From NCBI GenBank assembly GCA_005800965.1, contig SYEA01000033.1, positions 1-6,428 of the forward strand: a stretch of 6,428 nucleotides of DNA. Reading direction: 5' to 3'. This document shows, in pieces, positions 6,018 to 6,428 of the stretch. The DNA comes from Actinomycetota bacterium. GTDB taxonomy: Bacteria > Actinomycetota > Acidimicrobiia > Acidimicrobiales > Ilumatobacteraceae. Position 1 is the first letter of the stretch, and every line of letters begins with the position of its first letter. Below the pieces are notes generated by a model. It saw nothing but the letters and a program-made list of their open reading frames with translations, had not been told where the DNA came from and did no database searches. The position numbers and the translations under genes were made by a program.

Positions 6018-6428
6018 GTGGCAGCCCCACAGCTTGGTCGAGCACAACTCGAAGAAAAAGATCGAGATGATTTGGCACAAATTGCCACGGCACTTGGCAT
6101 CAAAGGTGTCGCCAAAGCAACTCGAGAGTCATTAATCGGAAAAATCCTGGAGGAAACCATGGTCACCGAACCCAAACCATCAGCCACCCCGAAATCGTCG
6201 GCTAAGTCGACCGATAAAGTTGCGGCAAAACCCGCAGACCAGGCGCCGCTGGGTGCCGACGGTGAGGCCCTTGCTGAGTGGGAAGTAGAACTCGCTGAAC
6301 ACGAAGGCACCCCGATTGCCGCCGACGCCCGAGTGCGACCTGAGCGCAGCGGTGACACACGCAATGATCGCAATGATCGTGGGGATCGCAACTTCCGCGA
6401 CCGTAATTCCGGTGACCGTAACTCTGGC
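6018..6428 (+). CDS. rho: Transcription termination factor Rho, N-terminal part (open at window end)
   Basis: Rho is a hexameric RNA-dependent ATPase/helicase that ends transcription. Only the first 137 codons are present. Residues 11-45 (LEEKDRDDLAQIATALGIKG then ATRESLIGKIL) match the small helical Rho N-terminal (Rho_N, SAP-like) domain. Residues 46-110 are rich in Ala, Pro, Lys and acidic residues and look disordered. From about 111 the chain becomes an Arg/Asp/Asn/Gly repeat (RNDRNDRGDRN and RDRNSGDRNSG), the start of the insertion domain known in actinobacterial Rho. The RNA-binding cold-shock and ATPase domains would lie beyond the edge, so the call rests on the N-terminal domain, the insertion and the position after hom-thrC. 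GTG 6018 has a good AGAAGGA site. An in-frame ATG at 6159 (codon 48) has an even better one. The 108-nt gap from thrC suggests separate control. Confidence 0.88.
   Translation, partial: MAAPQLGRAQLEEKDRDDLAQIATALGIKGVAKATRESLIGKILEETMVTEPKPSATPKSSAKSTDKVAAKPADQAPLGADGEALAEWEVELAEHEGTPIAADARVRPERSGDTRNDRNDRGDRNFRDRNSGDRNSG
6149..6161 (+). promoter_or_regulatory. Internal Shine-Dalgarno and ATG within rho
   Basis: GGAGG at 6149-6153 is followed by five bases and ATG at 6159-6161, in frame with rho (codon 48). This is closer to consensus than the site before GTG 6018. Initiation here would give a Rho without the N-terminal helical domain. The bases also encode Leu-Glu-Glu-Thr-Met, so the match could be chance. 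Confidence 0.4.
6360..6428 (+). repeat. Short degenerate repeats encoding the Arg/Asp/Asn tract of Rho
   Basis: CGCAATGAT occurs twice in tandem (6360-6368 and 6369-6377), encoding Arg-Asn-Asp twice. Further on, CGTAATTCCGGTGAC (6402-6416) is followed by CGTAACTCTGGC (6417-6428), encoding Arg-Asn-Ser-Gly-Asp then Arg-Asn-Ser-Gly. The array continues past the window edge, so its full size is unknown. Such repeats are prone to length change by slippage. Confidence 0.7.

Noticed and set aside
5911..6135. A 74-codon plus-strand frame starting GTG 1 nt after thrC and ending inside rho
   Set aside because: More than half of it overlaps rho in another frame, it has no Shine-Dalgarno, and its sequence has no ThrB-like motif. 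It could at most be a leader peptide, for which I have no evidence.
1..6428. CRISPR array, insertion sequence, phage or defence genes
   Set aside because: I saw no regularly spaced repeats, transposase motifs or terminal inverted repeats. Nearly all bases are assigned to core housekeeping genes of uniform character.

Overview
The window is a compact, protein-coding stretch of a bacterial chromosome with GC in the high fifties percent (estimated by eye). It carries a tRNA-Arg fragment and then argS-lysA-hom-thrC-rho, all five CDS on the + strand with almost no spacer. From memory, this order matches the argS-lysA-hom-thrC-thrB-rho cluster of Mycobacterium and other Actinomycetota. The start of an Arg/Asp/Asn-rich insertion in Rho also fits that phylum. 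Moderate GC and occasional TTA codons argue against Streptomyces-like actinomycetes; an Acidimicrobiia-type lineage is a guess, not a demonstration.

Layout. Bases 1-56 are the 5' three quarters of a tRNA-Arg(CCG) on the minus strand, cut by the window edge. Bases 57-176 are a divergent intergenic region with a hairpin in the argS leader. argS (177-1916) overlaps lysA (1913-3193) by 4 nt. hom (3197-4510) follows after 3 nt, and thrC (4521-5909) after 10 nt. A 108-nt gap (5910-6017) holds two short hairpins and a tandem 13-nt repeat next to a good ribosome-binding site. rho starts at GTG 6018 and runs off the window end after 137 codons.

How the genes fit together. lysA catalyses the last step of lysine synthesis. 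hom and thrC catalyse the branch from aspartate semialdehyde to homoserine and the last step of threonine synthesis. argS charges tRNA-Arg, and one of its tRNA substrates lies next door in divergent orientation. The tight spacing suggests one argS-lysA-hom-thrC transcript. The larger gap before rho may carry separate regulation.

The genes themselves are ordinary core genes, and I see no mobile element, CRISPR array, defence system or novel multi-gene system. Points worth a second look: homoserine kinase (thrB) is absent from between thrC and rho; ArgRS and ThrC look like different subtypes from those I recall at this locus in mycobacteria; rho has a second in-frame start behind a strong Shine-Dalgarno; and the rho leader may be structured.
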